From assembly GCF_001578185.1 (NCBI RefSeq), contig NZ_CP011008.1:4492001-4556000 (forward strand): DNA of 64,000 bases. The letters are read 5' to 3'. Source of the stretch: Peribacillus simplex (GTDB lineage Bacteria > Bacillota > Bacilli > Bacillales > DSM-1321). The notes under the pieces are model-generated. The model searched no databases. It was not told the origin of the DNA and saw only the letters and a program-made list of their open reading frames with translations. The position numbers and the translations under genes were made by a program. This document shows positions 8,080 to 16,039 of the stretch, one piece after another (position 1 is the first letter of the stretch; each line of letters opens with the position of its first letter).

Positions 8080-8853
8080 ATGAAAATCAAACAAATTCGA
8101 AATGCCACACTTGTTGTCGAATATGCAGGCAAAAAGTTTTTAATAGATCCGATGTTAGCTGAGAAAGGTACGTACCCACCGTTCCCAAATTCATTAAGAC
8201 AAGATCAATTTAATCCTTTATTTAGTTTACCAACATCGATTGAAAATATTATTCATGATATAGATGCTGTCATTGTCACTCACCTACATCTTGACCACTT
8301 TGATGATGTTGCCAAAGAGGTATTGCCAAAAGATATCAAAATGTTTGTTCAAAATGAGGAAGATGCTACAGAAGTTAGAAACGCCGGTTTCCAAAATGTA
8401 GAGGTTTTACAAGAAGATACAGTCTTTGAGGGTATCCAATTAATCAAAACAAAAGGCGAGCACGGAAGAGGAGAAATATTAAAACTTGCTGGTTTAGTAT
8501 GTGGCGTTGTCTTCAAACACTCAAATGAAAAAACGTTATATGTAGCTGGAGATACAGTATGGTATGACGCAGTCCAAGAAGTGATTGATACAAATAAACC
8601 AGAAATCATTGCTGTAAATGGTGGAAATAATCAATTCTTTGAAGGCGGTTCTCTCATCATGGGGAAAGAGGATATCTATGAAGTGTACAAGTCTGCCCCT
8701 AACGCTCAGATTATTGTGAGCCACATGGAAGCCGTCAATCACTGGACACTATCAAAAAAAGAATTAAAAAGCTTTCTTGATGAAAAGGGAATCTCTTCTA
8801 CTGTTTTAATCCCAGATGATGGCGAATCATACTCATTATCGGTTGAAAAATGA
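8080..8853 (+). CDS. MBL-fold metal-dependent hydrolase (UlaG-like)
   Basis: The 257-residue protein starts MKIKQIRNATLVVEYAGKKF, typical of UlaG-like metallo-beta-lactamase-fold enzymes. The HxHxDH motif appears as THLHLDHFDD, with a further Asp in YVAGDTVWYD and a His in IVSHMEAVNHW. Its substrate is unknown. AGGAG precedes the ATG. It is followed after about 30 bases by the MFS gene, forming an operon divergent from the Lrp gene. Confidence 0.88.
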   Translation: MKIKQIRNATLVVEYAGKKFLIDPMLAEKGTYPPFPNSLRQDQFNPLFSLPTSIENIIHDIDAVIVTHLHLDHFDDVAKEVLPKDIKMFVQNEEDATEVRNAGFQNVEVLQEDTVFEGIQLIKTKGEHGRGEILKLAGLVCGVVFKHSNEKTLYVAGDTVWYDAVQEVIDTNKPEIIAVNGGNNQFFEGGSLIMGKEDIYEVYKSAPNAQIIVSHMEAVNHWTLSKKELKSFLDEKGISSTVLIPDDGESYSLSVEK

Positions 8854-8883
8854 ACAAAAATATCATGAAGGGAGGAGATGAAA

Positions 8884-10083
8884 ATGCAAACAAAATCTAA
8901 AGTGTGGACGAAAGATTTTATCATTCTTTCTTTAGTTAATTTTTTCTTAACATTAATATTCTTTTTATTAAATGCAACAATCACCCTTTATGCTTTAAAT
9001 GAATTCAATGCATCTACAAGCCAAGCTGGTCTTGTAGCCGGTATTTTCATTATCGGGGCATTAATCGGTCGTTTGTTTACCGGGCCGTTCATGAATACAA
9101 TTGGGCTAAAACGAATATTAATGATCGGGTTAATCTTTTTTACATTAACTACATTGTTATACTTTATAGATTACGGGATTTCCTTTCTCATAATGAGCCG
9201 GTTCGTAAACGGTATTACAGTGGGTATAGCGACTACCGTAATTGGTACGATTGTCGCCCTCACAATACCGGAATCACGGAGAGGGGAAGGAATTGGCTAC
9301 TTTGCTGTAAGTACAGCACTGGCTACTGGACTCGGTCCATTCATTGGCCTTTACATGAGTCAGCATAAAAGCTTCGACATGATTTTTAGTTTCAGCCTTG
9401 TTTTAGGGATTATTAGCTTAGTAACCGGATTCTTCGTTAATATCCCTTTATTGAAAACAACGAAAATGAAACACGAAAATGTAGGATTTAAGCTTTTCGG
9501 CTTCATTGAGCCAAAAGCACTTCCCATTGGTATCATTATCCTTACGATGGCCTTCTGTTTCTCCGGTGTTCTTTCTTATTTAAATTTATATGCTATCAAG
9601 TTAGATTTAGTGGATACGGCAAGCTTTTTCTTTATTGTATATACAGCCTCTGTCTTGGTATCGCGGCCATTCACCGGCCGGTTGATGGACAGAAAAGGAG
9701 CAAACTTTATTATGTATCCGGCCTTTATCCTTTTTGGAGTCGGAATGCTGCTCCTCAGTTCAGCAAGCAACAGTGTAACCTTCTTATTAGCAGGTGCATT
9801 GATTGGTTTTGGCTTTGGTAACATTTTGTCAGTGGGTCAGACAATAGCAATTTATTTGGCTGCACCTCACCGCATGGGCCTCGCCACAGCCACTTTCTTT
9901 ATATCTTTTGACATAGGTAATGGATTTGGACCTTCTCTTCTTGGATTGGTCATTCCAACAACCGGTTATAATGCCCTGTATGCGATTTTGGGTATCGTCG
10001 TCTTTGCAACATCTACCCTCTACTACTTCCTATACGGCAAAAAAGAACGTGCATATCGGTTACGTATGGCTGAATCAAGTTGA
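8884..10083 (+). CDS. MFS transporter (drug/metabolite efflux type)
   Basis: The 399-residue protein has about twelve hydrophobic segments and the motif A-like loop GRLFTGPFMNTIGLKRILMI between TM2 and TM3, repeated in the second half as SRPFTGRLMDRKG. It is likely a proton-driven exporter. ATG 8884 sits six bases after GGGAGGAG; the earlier ATG overlaps it. Confidence 0.9.
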   Translation: MQTKSKVWTKDFIILSLVNFFLTLIFFLLNATITLYALNEFNASTSQAGLVAGIFIIGALIGRLFTGPFMNTIGLKRILMIGLIFFTLTTLLYFIDYGISFLIMSRFVNGITVGIATTVIGTIVALTIPESRRGEGIGYFAVSTALATGLGPFIGLYMSQHKSFDMIFSFSLVLGIISLVTGFFVNIPLLKTTKMKHENVGFKLFGFIEPKALPIGIIILTMAFCFSGVLSYLNLYAIKLDLVDTASFFFIVYTASVLVSRPFTGRLMDRKGANFIMYPAFILFGVGMLLLSSASNSVTFLLAGALIGFGFGNILSVGQTIAIYLAAPHRMGLATATFFISFDIGNGFGPSLLGLVIPTTGYNALYAILGIVVFATSTLYYFLYGKKERAYRLRMAESS

Positions 10084-10095
10084 TAAATGTTTGGC

Positions 10096-10130
10096 AAAGG
10101 ACATCCTACAGCAATCTGGATGTCCTTTTA
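10096..10130 (+). terminator. Terminator after the MFS gene
   Basis: AAAGGACATCC pairs with GGATGTCCTTTT. Confidence 0.8.
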
Positions 10131-10169
10131 ACTTAACTTAACTTAACTTTATATTTTAAGGAGGATTAT

Positions 10170-10456
10170 ATGCTTTCAAATTATCGAAAAATATTTAATG
10201 AATTAAACGACGTTTTGAAATCGCACAGCAGTTTGCGATTTCAAAACGTGCTGTGAGCCAAGTATTATCAAAACTTGAAGTACAACATTTTATTAAACGA
10301 AAGAGCAATCCAAATAATCACCGTGAATTTTTCATCGTGTTAGCTGAAGAGGGATTGACAGCTTATCAAGCATTAATCGAGGAATCCGACGAGGAATTTG
10401 TCGAGAAACATTATACAGATATCGACCTAGAAAGTCTTCTATTTCAAAGTCCTTAA
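10170..10456 (+). pseudogene. MarR-family regulator with internal deletion
   Basis: A good AAGGAGG leads to MLSNYRKIFNELNDV in one frame. The wHTH then resumes in another frame as FEIAQQFAISKRAVSQVLSK, ending at LESLLFQSP. About 30-50 residues before the recognition helix are missing and the frame is lost. A near-perfect inverted repeat (CGTTTTGAAATCGCA / TGCGATTTCAAAACG, 10211-10248) lies at the junction and may have caused the deletion. Confidence 0.7.
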
Positions 10457-10692
10457 AATAGGATAGCGATCTGTATTGATGTCATTTAAGGAAATAATTC
10501 ATCATGAATCGAAAAGAAAAAGTGTCTAATCGCCTTTATAATTTCAACAGCAAAACTAAAGAAACCTACTTTTAATTAATTCCCTTTGGAAGTCCACTAC
10601 CTATTAAAAGATAATGGAAGAAAAGTGACTGCGTCATTCAGCCCTGCAGATGGTTCAGTTTCCCTTACTGTTGGTAGTTGTGTTTTTGCATT
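10457..10692. other. Gene remnants without an intact frame
   Basis: I see short broken frames only; the source cannot be named. Confidence 0.35.
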
Positions 10693-10729
10693 AAAAAATC
10701 TCTAAAAGTTTAGATTAGAGATTTTTTCG
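10693..10729. terminator. Repeated bidirectional terminator (also at 45595)
   Basis: AAATCTCTAA..TTAGAGATTT flanked by A and T runs. Almost the same 35 bases recur at 45595-45630. Confidence 0.75.
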
Positions 10730-10847
10730 TTCTTTTAAAGAACTGACGTTTATATCAGTTGTCTTAGAAATAAGGTAAAAATCATGCTCCAAGCTCATGT
10801 TTTCCTCCTTAAAATAAGTTCCTCGTTAGATCTAATAGATTCTTATG

Positions 10848-10932
10848 GAACTAAACTGCCCTGATAGTTGCATAAAGAAAAAAAAAGAGCTGCCAAAGCA
10901 ACTCTCTTATTGAAGTAAAGCACCCGTTAGGT
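10848..10932 (+). repeat. Complete cassette-boundary element (B type)
   Basis: Arm P (GAACTAAACTGCCCTGATAG), hairpin GAGCTGCC..GCAACTC, the TTATTGAAGTAAAG linker and CACCCGTTAGG of arm Q. B-type elements have the linker in place of the inner CTAAC half of arm Q. Confidence 0.85.
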
Positions 10933-10980
10933 CATTAAAGGCTGTCGAGGGTTTCTCAACTGCCTGAGCCAATCACTGAA

Positions 10981-11184
10981 TTAATGATCGGCTTTTTTCT
11001 TACCAGAATCTCCAAATAACCAAAGTAAAAGTGAAAGAAATGCTACGAAATAGAATGCGTATGCTAAATTCCCTAACCAATTTATCGTTTGTCCCCTGAA
11101 GTATTGCAGACCAGAACTTGCAAGATACTTGAGTATGATACCCACTATACAAATAATGAAGAATCTTTTCTTTGTTATTGCCAT
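10981..11184 (-). CDS. Small membrane protein (67 residues)
   Basis: Two hydrophobic segments (residues 8-24 and 37-58) lie between basic ends, and the tail is SGKKKADH. GGAG precedes the ATG. It fills its own unit between elements at 10848 and 11220. I do not recognise the family. Confidence 0.65.
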   Translation of the reverse strand: MAITKKRFFIICIVGIILKYLASSGLQYFRGQTINWLGNLAYAFYFVAFLSLLLWLFGDSGKKKADH

Positions 11185-11219
11185 AAATTCAAACCACTCC
11201 TATTCTTTGGCAGGCAATC

Positions 11220-11302
11220 CAACTAACCTGCCTCTTTAGTTCCATAAGAAAAAGAGCTGCTGATCAGCTCCTGTTATTGAAGTAAAAGTACCGGTTAGTT
11301 TT
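11220..11302 (+). repeat. Complete cassette-boundary element (B type)
   Basis: Arm P AACTAACCTGCCTCTTTAGT, hairpin GAGCTG..CAGCTC at 11254-11270, TTATTGAAGTAAAA, and degenerate arm Q GTACCGGTTAGTT. Confidence 0.88.
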
Positions 11303-11316
11303 AAATCAAATTATTT

Positions 11317-11499
11317 TCACTGTTTATCTTCATTATTACTTCTCTCATTATTTTGAAGATAAATCTTTTTAAGAGTTGAATTTATATTATTCAAAGCAAT
11401 TAGAATAACCCCCAACATAACAAAGGTTACTATTTCCCCAGTAAACCAAGATACTATTCCTAAAATTACAGCATAAAGAACGTATAACCAATTACTCAT
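11317..11499 (-). CDS. Small membrane protein (60 residues)
   Basis: Two closely spaced TM segments (residues 3-17 and 22-38) are followed by a polar, amphipathic tail (NINSTLKKIYLQNNERSNNE). GGAGG precedes the ATG. It is a single-gene unit between elements. Confidence 0.65.
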   Translation of the reverse strand: MSNWLYVLYAVILGIVSWFTGEIVTFVMLGVILIALNNINSTLKKIYLQNNERSNNEDKQ

Positions 11500-11535
11500 T
11501 TATTCAATATCCTCCCTAATCCACATAATTAACTA

Positions 11536-11546
11536 ATTTTACCACA
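11536..11546 (-). promoter_or_regulatory. TGTGGTAAAAT extended -10 box
   Basis: The box lies between arm P (11568) and the start of the 60-residue membrane protein at 11499, in the place of a cassette promoter. Confidence 0.45.
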
Positions 11547-11567
11547 TAATTTTCATTTTCATTATGG

Positions 11568-11610
11568 AGCTAACCTGCCCCTATAGTTCATTAAGCCAAA
11601 AAGGCCACCG
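11568..11610 (+). repeat. Arm P plus divergent hairpin
   Basis: AGCTAACCTGCCCCTATAGTT and CATTAAG are followed by CCAAAAAGG..TTTTTGG. No Q follows; a + strand gene begins instead. Confidence 0.75.
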
Positions 11611-11684
11611 AATTTTTGGTTTAAAATAGGAATAATGTAAGATAAATCTATTTTCCTTGTATGATAAAGTAGAATAGTAGGAAA

Positions 11685-12329
11685 ATGAATCGAAGGATGT
11701 GTCATTATTTGATGTTAAATGCTAAAAAAATGTCGTTTGTTGTTTTTATTTGTTTCATGTTTTTTATACCAAATTCAATCTTTGCTCAAGAAATTTTACA
11801 CAATGGAAGTCAAGGACAAGCAGTTTATGACTTACAAGAAAATTTAAAGAAAATGGGTTACTTTAATAGGCAACCAACAGGGTATTATGGTGCAATTACT
11901 GATCATGCAGTTAAACAACTTCAACTAGATTCTGGAATATTACCAGATGGGGTTTTTGGATTCCAAACACAACAAAAATTAAATAGTATTGAAATGATGG
12001 CCAGGGTTGTTTATGGAGAAGCTCGAGGAGAAACTTATGAAGGAAAAGTAGCAGTCGCTGCAGTAATTTTGAACCGAATGTCAACGCCAGGTTTTCCTAA
12101 AAATACTTACGATGTTATTTTCCAGACAAATGCTTTTACAGCTGTACATGATGGCCAATATTATTTGACCCCAACTAGCTATTCATATCGAGCTGTTATT
12201 GATGCATTACAAGGTTGGGATCCTACTCATGGTTCTGTTTATTATTATAATCCGTTCTCGGCAACAGATGAATGGATTTTCACAAGGGAAACAGTCATAA
12301 GAATAGGCAACCACTTATTTGCAAAGTAA
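11685..12329 (+). CDS. SleB-like spore cortex-lytic / cell-wall hydrolase
   Basis: The 214-residue protein has a signal peptide ending near IFAQ, a peptidoglycan-binding type 1 domain (SQGQAVYDLQENLKKMGYF, residues 42-100) and a Hydrolase_2 domain of the SleB/CwlJ kind (MMARVVYGEARGETYEGKVA, with Glu catalytic). It would cleave spore cortex muramic-lactam peptidoglycan during germination. It is shorter than typical SleB (about 300 residues) because the linker is reduced. It lies on the + strand against the array direction and has its own terminator. Confidence 0.88.
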   Translation: MNRRMCHYLMLNAKKMSFVVFICFMFFIPNSIFAQEILHNGSQGQAVYDLQENLKKMGYFNRQPTGYYGAITDHAVKQLQLDSGILPDGVFGFQTQQKLNSIEMMARVVYGEARGETYEGKVAVAAVILNRMSTPGFPKNTYDVIFQTNAFTAVHDGQYYLTPTSYSYRAVIDALQGWDPTHGSVYYYNPFSATDEWIFTRETVIRIGNHLFAK

Positions 12330-12408
12330 AACTATACATATTGAGGAATGATATTTTTATAGTTTCGTATTATAAATATCCCATTAACTATATCGTGGGG
12401 TATAGTTG

Positions 12409-12440
12409 AAAGGTCGGGCAGTATTTGCCCGACCTTTTTG
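12409..12440 (+). terminator. Terminator of the SleB-like gene
   Basis: AGGTCGGGCA pairs with TGCCCGACCT, followed by TTTTT. Confidence 0.85.
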
Positions 12441-12443
12441 GCG

Positions 12444-12512
12444 GCACCCCCATAAGAAAAAACTGCCTTAATGACAGCTCCGATCTTCAGCTAACGCACC
12501 CTTTAGTTGAAC
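12444..12512 (+). repeat. Cassette-boundary element with truncated arm P (A type)
   Basis: Only CACCCCCATAAG remains of arm P. The hairpin CTGCC..GACAG, the CGATCTTCAG linker and arm Q (CTAACGCACCCTTTAGTT) are intact. Confidence 0.8.
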
Positions 12513-12519
12513 AAGAAAT

Positions 12520-12683
12520 TCAATCCTTTTTCTTTATGTAGAAGAAAAAAATCATAATTAATAACCAAAAACCCTATACCTCAAAAACACCCGATGAAGA
12601 CCACAGTTCACTTACCCCGGAGTATTAAAAGTAATATACGTAAGAATAAATGAAACTACACCCAACAATATTTTTAATTTCAC
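12520..12683 (-). pseudogene. Broken small membrane protein gene
   Basis: A GTG frame after GGTAGGTG reads MKLKILLGVVSFILTYITFN and stops. The same strand then gives a second hydrophobic stretch FWLLIMIFFFYIKKKD in a shifted frame just before arm Q. This looks like a two-TM cassette gene with a frameshift and a nonsense codon. Confidence 0.35.
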
Positions 12684-12774
12684 TTTTTACACCTACCCCA
12701 AAAGTCTGCTTCTGATATATTACATTTTATATCATCGATGCCTTTATTTACTAAAATAAATGAAATGATTTTAT
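12684..12774. other. Leader of the broken cassette
   Basis: Short A+T-rich interval between the GTG start and arm P at 12775; no gene. Confidence 0.35.
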
Positions 12775-12856
12775 GGAACTATACTGCCCCGATAGTTCCA
12801 TAAAAAAAGAGCTGCTGAAGCAACTCTGTTATTGAAGTAAAGCATTAGTTCATTAA
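12775..12856 (+). repeat. Complete cassette-boundary element (B type) with shortened Q
   Basis: Arm P GAACTATACTGCCCCGATAG, hairpin GAGCTGC..GCAACTC, TTATTGAAGTAAAGC, then ATTAGTTCATTAAG; the CACCCG centre of arm Q has been lost. Confidence 0.85.
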
Positions 12857-12865
12857 GGATGGTCT

Positions 12866-13114
12866 TTATACCATTAGATTATCAAATAAAATTCCTGAAC
12901 AAATTAACGTAATCCCAATAATAATATGGACTTTTTTTACATTTACTTTTGAATTCTCTAAAATAGTGAATATGATCCCAATTACGCCAATAAATACAAC
13001 ACTTCTTATAAAATAAGATGTATTTACAAGAAAAAGGTTAGGAAACTTCTGATAAAGACTAGATGTAACACCCATAACAAACAAAAAAAGAGGAATTCTT
13101 AATTTCCAATATAT
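12866..13114 (-). CDS. Small membrane protein, start codon apparently ATA
   Basis: Three hydrophobic segments are visible. The natural N-terminus YWKLRIPLFLFVMGVTSSLY extends upstream of the first in-frame TTG/ATG and begins at ATA, placed five bases after AGGTG. An ATG to ATA change is the simplest reading, so expression may be low or abolished. It is a single-gene cassette. Confidence 0.55.
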   Translation of the reverse strand: MYWKLRIPLFLFVMGVTSSLYQKFPNLFLVNTSYFIRSVVFIGVIGIIFTILENSKVNVKKVHIIIGITLICSGILFDNLMV

Positions 13115-13211
13115 TTCTACACCTCATTTAATCAAGGAAATTATTACTTTATTTTATCATTGACCAATTCATAAATAAGTTATTGAAATCCATATCTCCA
13201 ATAAGAACTTT

Positions 13212-13985
13212 TTACCTTCTAACGAATATCGAATATTCCATTGGATTTTCGAATCCTAATCTTTCAGCCAGCTTTATCGACGCAAAGTTGTTAACAACAC
13301 AGTCCCAATTGGGTTTCAAATTTCTTTCAATACAATGTCCAATGAATATTTCTGCAACATTTTGAGCTAAGCCCATTCCTCTATACTTATTTTGAGTTGC
13401 AATATCAATTTCAGCAAATTGTGATGAACTGAATATAGATGTACACTCACTTACAACGGTATCATTATGTAACAAACAATAACCAAAACCATTCTCAAGA
13501 AAATTTGATACTGAACCCCAATATTCATTATAATAAGATTCATTAAATTCCAGACTTTCAGTAATTATTTTTTCATCTATTCTCTTTACTATAAAATCAT
13601 TGGGTGATTTCCCCTTTTTTATTGTTGAATATGTATCCTTATTAAAATGAAAAGAATATCTCTGCATTTGTCTTAACTCATTTCCAAACAACTTATTTAT
13701 AACTTGATCCCATTCTTTTGATGGAGAAAACAAAGTGAATCGCATTTTTTCTTTTTTTCTACTTCTAAAAATTTTTAAAAATATGCTGTCAAGGCCATTG
13801 TTCCTTTCGTCTCCACCAACAACAAAAATCCCTGAATCAGTTCCAACAATAACTGTTCTCTTTAATTCATCCATATATACCTGTCCAGGAATATAATTAT
13901 TTAATACAGAGTAAGCAAATGTCGGATAAGTTTTATTATCCTTATTTTCCAGTAAATTCATGGCCTTTTCAAATTCATTATTCAT
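13212..13985 (-). CDS. GNAT-type acetyltransferase of the ZmaR (zwittermicin A resistance) family
   Basis: The 257-residue protein has a long N-terminal domain and a C-terminal GNAT fold with NKYRGMGLAQNVAEIFIGHC (acetyl-CoA loop) and ASIKLAERLGF. This arrangement fits the GNAT_acetyltran/ZmaR group, which can acetylate an aminopolyol antibiotic, although most members are uncharacterised. I chose the ATG at 13985 (AAGGGGAACAGTGT before it); the longer frame runs through arm P and is not real. Confidence 0.8.
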   Translation of the reverse strand: MNNEFEKAMNLLENKDNKTYPTFAYSVLNNYIPGQVYMDELKRTVIVGTDSGIFVVGGDERNNGLDSIFLKIFRSRKKEKMRFTLFSPSKEWDQVINKLFGNELRQMQRYSFHFNKDTYSTIKKGKSPNDFIVKRIDEKIITESLEFNESYYNEYWGSVSNFLENGFGYCLLHNDTVVSECTSIFSSSQFAEIDIATQNKYRGMGLAQNVAEIFIGHCIERNLKPNWDCVVNNFASIKLAERLGFENPMEYSIFVRR

Positions 13986-14037
13986 ACACTGTTCCCCTTT
14001 TGTTTTACTATTCCTCAAACTTTTTGTACTTTCCTTC

Positions 14038-14072
14038 TCACTAACTTGCCCCCGATAGTTCTTGATGAAGAA
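14038..14072 (+). repeat. Arm P
   Basis: CACTAACTTGCCCCCGATAGTT then CTTGATGAAG. The hairpin (GAGGCAACCTCC) is weak and no clear Q precedes the fragment that follows. Confidence 0.75.
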
Positions 14073-14103
14073 TTCCGAGGCAACCTCCCTTTTTGAGGAA
14101 ATC

Positions 14104-14400
14104 TTATTTTTCACAAGAAAAAATCAAGAATAGTGGAATTCTCATTCGACGTTTATATTCACTTTCACTGCTAAATTCCTCAACTCTTGGAGCGCCTTCT
14201 CTAATATCTTCAATCTTGAATCCAGCTAGCTTTAAAAGTTGATAATATTCTTCAAAAGTTCGATGATATTTAACAACCCTTTTATCAATCCACGGTTCTA
14301 TTCGTTCGCCACTATTAAAATAATCATCCACGATCCAATCTGCTTTTAAAGAAGAAGCTACTGCACTTTTTATTGATGAAGTTAATACAGGATGCTGAAC
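14104..14400 (-). pseudogene. Class I methyltransferase C-terminal fragment
   Basis: The - strand reads SLKADWIVDDYFNSGERIEP, HRTFEEYYQLLKLAGFKIED and RRMRIPLFLIFSCEK. This is the tail of a SAM-dependent methyltransferase. The SAM-binding N-terminal half is missing and the frame breaks upstream near 14400. Confidence 0.6.
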
Positions 14401-14469
14401 ATCCCCTACTTTAAAGGAACTTCGCTCAAATCCTCAGGAATAACGAGTGTTTCTTTGTAAATAATAAGG
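14401..14469 (-). pseudogene. Second gene tail fused upstream
   Basis: A different frame reads YKETLVIPEDLSEVPLK and stop. It is coding-like but unassignable. Confidence 0.3.
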
Positions 14470-14499
14470 TTGTTAAACAATAAATTAAGGAGGAGTTGT

Positions 14500-14658
14500 A
14501 TGCAACAGGATCAACAACCTCAAGCCAAATTGGGTTCTATTATGAAACCACAATTTTCCGGAACAGATGCACGAAAAGTAAAACAAGAAATTCAAAAAGA
14601 TGTAAGCGAAGGACAAGGTGCAATGACTTCCCGAGAGGCAGGAGCAATGCGTGATTAA
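14500..14658 (+). CDS. Small Gln-rich hypothetical protein (52 residues)
   Basis: AAGGAGGAGTTGT precedes the ATG. The protein is polar, starting QQDQQPQAKLGSIMKPQFSG and ending EGQGAMTSREAGAMRD. The composition is like that of small spore proteins, but I recognise no SASP signature. It has its own terminator. Confidence 0.65.
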   Translation: MQQDQQPQAKLGSIMKPQFSGTDARKVKQEIQKDVSEGQGAMTSREAGAMRD

Positions 14659-14690
14659 AAAACCACTCTTAGTGGTTTTTTATTTTTCCG
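14656..14690 (+). terminator. Terminator of the 52-residue gene
   Basis: AAAAAACCACT pairs with AGTGGTTTTTT. Confidence 0.8.
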
Positions 14691-14744
14691 CTTCAATTAA
14701 ACACTTTACATCTCTCATTTCAATTTGATGGAGTTGCTGCAAAC

Positions 14745-14825
14745 TAAATGATTAAGGACGGTTGGTATGAAAGACCAACTCAAGCCATCGACCGTGAATA
14801 TCTAGCTAAAGAAGTAAAAAAATAA
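14745..14825 (+). pseudogene. Short C-terminal gene fragment
   Basis: The + strand reads IKDGWYERPTQAIDREYLAK and stop. It looks like the tail of a larger protein, perhaps a phage-type lysin, but this is weak. Confidence 0.3.
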
Positions 14826-14840
14826 ATATAGCAGAAACAT

Positions 14841-15158
14841 CTAGCTCAATACGTGTACATAATGTAAAAAGTTCAATATTAATCCTGTTAAAGCAAATAA
14901 TAGTCCAATGTAAAACGTCCAAGGATTATCCTCTTTTTCAGAATCAAAGGTCCGGTAAGTAATAAAACCCAATAACAAAGATGCGATAGGAATAATTATA
15001 TACTGTGGTCCAAAAATAAAGGATACTAGACCTAATAATAGAGTTAGCATCCCATAAGGATTTTGTCCTTTTATAGTATTTAAATGCTCAATTTCCTCCG
15101 GGGTCAGGCCTTCGTGTTCGTACTTAGTTATTATTCGTTTAAGCATCCCTTGCACCAT
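14841..15158 (-). CDS. Membrane protein with three TM segments (105 residues)
   Basis: A cytoplasmic head with a LTPEEIEHLNTIK helix is followed by hydrophobic segments at about 37-50, 53-68 and 83-100. CAAGGG precedes both possible starts (ATG 15158 or ATG 15146). I do not recognise the family. Confidence 0.65.
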   Translation of the reverse strand: MVQGMLKRIITKYEHEGLTPEEIEHLNTIKGQNPYGMLTLLLGLVSFIFGPQYIIIPIASLLLGFITYRTFDSEKEDNPWTFYIGLLFALTGLILNFLHYVHVLS

Positions 15159-15308
15159 CCCTTGAAAAATGATGTATATAACAAAATCAAGCTTACCATA
15201 ATTGTGAATTATTGGTTATCCTGATTTGTAAAAAAATTGTAGTAACATCACCGTACCCTCTTACAACTTCCCTTATATGAAGGAGCTCTTTTTCAGACAA
15301 TGTAATTC

Positions 15309-15332
15309 AACGAACGCACCCGTTACTTTAAG
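15309..15332 (+). repeat. Arm Q
   Basis: CAACGAACGCACCCGTTACTTT with an AAGTGTATT extension. A degraded hairpin (GAAGGAGCTCTTTTTC) precedes it. Confidence 0.7.
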
Positions 15333-15404
15333 TGTATTAATCCCAAACTTAGCTGCTTTTGTTTAATAAGAGAGATTTGCTCAATACTAATTTTCATTTA
15401 TTAC
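15333..15404. other. Gene-less unit between arm Q and the next arm P
   Basis: Only 72 bases separate Q at 15309 from P at 15405 and they have no frame. A related gene-less unit follows the Q at 57066, with the same ATTTATT.CAGGAATGCTGC ending. Confidence 0.55.
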
Positions 15405-15488
15405 AGGAATGCTGCCCCTTTAGTTCCATAAAGAAAACGCTGCCTTAAATACAGTTCTGATCTTTAGCTAACGCGTCTATAAGTTGAA
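15405..15488 (+). repeat. Complete cassette-boundary element (A type)
   Basis: Degenerate arm P (GGAATGCTGCCCCTTTAGTT, CCATAA), hairpin GCTGCC..ACAGTT, linker TGATCTTTAG, arm Q CTAACGCGTCTATAAGTT. Confidence 0.8.
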
Positions 15489-15590
15489 GAAATAATAGTC
15501 AATAGCTATCCAATAAAAGAGTAATGCACCAATAAACCAAATTAAGTAGTCCTTACGCTTTTTGTCTCTAACTCGTTCATAACAACAGTT
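15477..15590 (-). pseudogene. Small TM-protein frame without a standard start
   Basis: The frame reads RDKKRKDYLIWFIGALLFYW then IAIDYYFFNL and stop inside arm Q. A TGAGG site and a TATGGTAAAAT box lie upstream but no ATG/GTG/TTG is in frame. It is either decayed or starts at an unusual codon. Confidence 0.4.
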
Positions 15591-15599
15591 TAGAACCTC

Positions 15600-15610
15600 A
15601 TTTTACCATA
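15600..15610 (-). promoter_or_regulatory. TATGGTAAAAT box
   Basis: TTGGATTTTTATGGTAAAAT is nearly the same 20 bases as the box at 50174. It lies immediately upstream of the small TM frame. Confidence 0.5.
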
Positions 15611-15695
15611 AAAATCCAACAATTGGGTTTAAATATCATTTTACTATTCTCATTGTTTAGTATTTATTTTACAGTTCGAATACAATATGCTTGTT

Positions 15696-15742
15696 GAACT
15701 ATCCTGCCCCTAGTTCCATAAGAAAAGGAGCTGCTGGTTTTT
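15696..15742 (+). repeat. Arm P with hairpin start
   Basis: GAACTATCCTGCCCCTAGTT, CCATAAGAAAAGGAGCTGCTGG. The distal half and Q are lost. Confidence 0.75.
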
Positions 15743-15976
15743 TCGTTAAGCCTTTATCGCTTCCACTGTTGAAGACCGCTATAATGGCCATACGTTTCGC
15801 CGCCTTTTTTATCCATTTGCTTTATCATCTCTTTAGCAACAGCGCATTTGTTCAGTATCTGGGACCGTAATTTGTCCTTTTTCTTTGGTCAAATGGTCCA
15901 TATAGGCATTGTTGTTAACGACACAATCGTAACGACTATCCATAAGACAAAGGAGAGGCTTCCCCAACTTTTTCAT
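15743..15976 (-). pseudogene. MMPL-family (YdfJ-like) transporter N-terminal remnant
   Basis: After AAGGTGAAATCAA the frame begins MKKLGKPLL and continues into YMDHLTKEKGQITVPDTEQM, which fits the beginning of Bacillus YdfJ-like MMPL exporters. Stops and frameshifts follow and about 90 percent of the gene is missing. The operator in front of it shows it was once the target of the adjacent TetR. Confidence 0.5.
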
Positions 15977-15999
15977 TTGATTTCACCTTTCTTTATAGA

Positions 16000-16017
16000 G
16001 GAATGAATATTCATTCC
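16000..16017. promoter_or_regulatory. TetR operator-like palindrome
   Basis: GGAATGAATATTCATTCC is a perfect 18-base palindrome placed before the MMPL remnant and downstream of the TetR gene. A near copy precedes the TetR gene itself. Confidence 0.75.
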
Positions 16018-16039
16018 ATTTATAGAGAAGCTACCCGAA

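Noticed and set aside
13986..14114. Extended N-terminus of the ZmaR-like protein
   Set aside because: The extension translates arm P and has no ribosome site; the ATG at 13985 does.
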